Origin: an uncultured Phycisphaerales bacterium
GTDB lineage: Bacteria > Planctomycetota > Phycisphaerae > UBA1845 > CAIVHJ01
Length of the DNA stretch: 13,113 nt
Assembly (NCBI GenBank): GCA_903905665.1
Contig: CAIVHJ010000241.1
Span: forward strand, 1 to 13,113
Direction: 5' to 3'
In this document: piece by piece, positions 13,019 to 13,113 of the stretch
Numbering within the stretch: the first letter of the stretch is position 1
Layout of the letters: each line of letters begins with the position of its first letter
The notes under the pieces: generated by a model
The model's input: the letters and a program-made list of their open reading frames with translations, nothing else
Told to the model about the DNA's origin: nothing
The model's database searches: none
Position numbers and translations under genes: made by a program

Positions 13019-13113
13019 TCATGCGGCTTTCTTTTGGACGTCATCGTGGTCGAACATGAATCCCATCTTGTTCCGGTGGCCGTTGACACGGCCTACCCCG
13101 AGGCGAAACGCGG
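13019..13113 (-). CDS. C-terminal end of an unknown protein (gene runs out of the window)
   Basis: On the minus strand the frame entering from the right edge encodes 30 residues up to TGA at 13019-13021: AFRLGVGRVNGHRNKMGFMF followed by DHDDVQKKAA. The basic, well-mixed composition and the return to higher GC make coding likely, but the piece is too short to identify. The other two minus frames meet stops within it. It is on the same strand as the remnant at 12699-12911, and I could not tell whether the two are related. Confidence 0.4.
   Translation of the reverse strand, partial: AFRLGVGRVNGHRNKMGFMFDHDDVQKKAA

Noticed and set aside
12506..13113. Insertion sequence or transposase
   Set aside because: No transposase motif, terminal inverted repeats or target duplication could be seen; the two peptide pieces are not recognisable.
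1..13113. CRISPR array, tRNA or rRNA genes
   Set aside because: No regularly spaced repeats, and no tRNA cloverleaf or rRNA segment recognised by eye on either strand.

Overview
The window reads as the distal part of a flagellar locus from a Gram-negative, moderately high-GC bacterium, followed by a metal transporter, an ECF sigma/anti-sigma pair and an AT-richer tail. A planctomycete is my best guess. It rests on the P-ring protein (so an outer membrane), the FliW-CsrA-flagellin arrangement, an NRAMP transporter fused to a universal stress domain, and an ECF sigma factor with a long linker next to a zinc-less anti-sigma factor with a very large outer domain. This placement is inference; there is no rRNA or phylogenetic marker here.

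Layout. 1-5113 (+) is a tight operon: the 3' end of flgI (P ring), flgJ (rod-binding domain only), flgN (chaperone), flgK and flgL (hook-filament junction). 5202-7817 (+) holds fliW, csrA and the flagellin gene fliC, each preceded by a leader rich in RNA hairpins. 7818-8011 is a convergent intergenic region with strong stem-loops. 8012-9907 (-) encodes the NRAMP-UspA fusion. 9908-10202 is a divergent promoter region. 10203-12505 (+) encodes an ECF sigma factor and its probable membrane anti-sigma factor. 12506-13113 carries no intact gene. It is clearly AT-richer at its start (43 G/C in 120 bases at 12541-12660) and holds one coding-like remnant and the C-terminal end of a gene entering from the right, both on the minus strand.

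How the genes work together. FlgN should hold FlgK and FlgL for export, FlgJ helps the rod through the wall, and FlgK and FlgL form the junction on which flagellin polymerises. FliW and CsrA form the known partner-switch: FliW binds flagellin or CsrA, and free CsrA blocks flagellin translation at GGA motifs. The RNA signals fit this well. The fliC ribosome binding site lies in the loop of a perfect 6-bp hairpin, an ACAAGGA-type site lies just upstream, and a GGA-in-hexaloop hairpin precedes fliW itself. This suggests that CsrA controls both flagellin and its own antagonist.

The other strong regulatory signal is a full match to the sigma-E-type promoter (GGAACTT, 15-base spacer, GTCTAA) directly in front of the TTG-started ECF gene, which predicts autoregulation.
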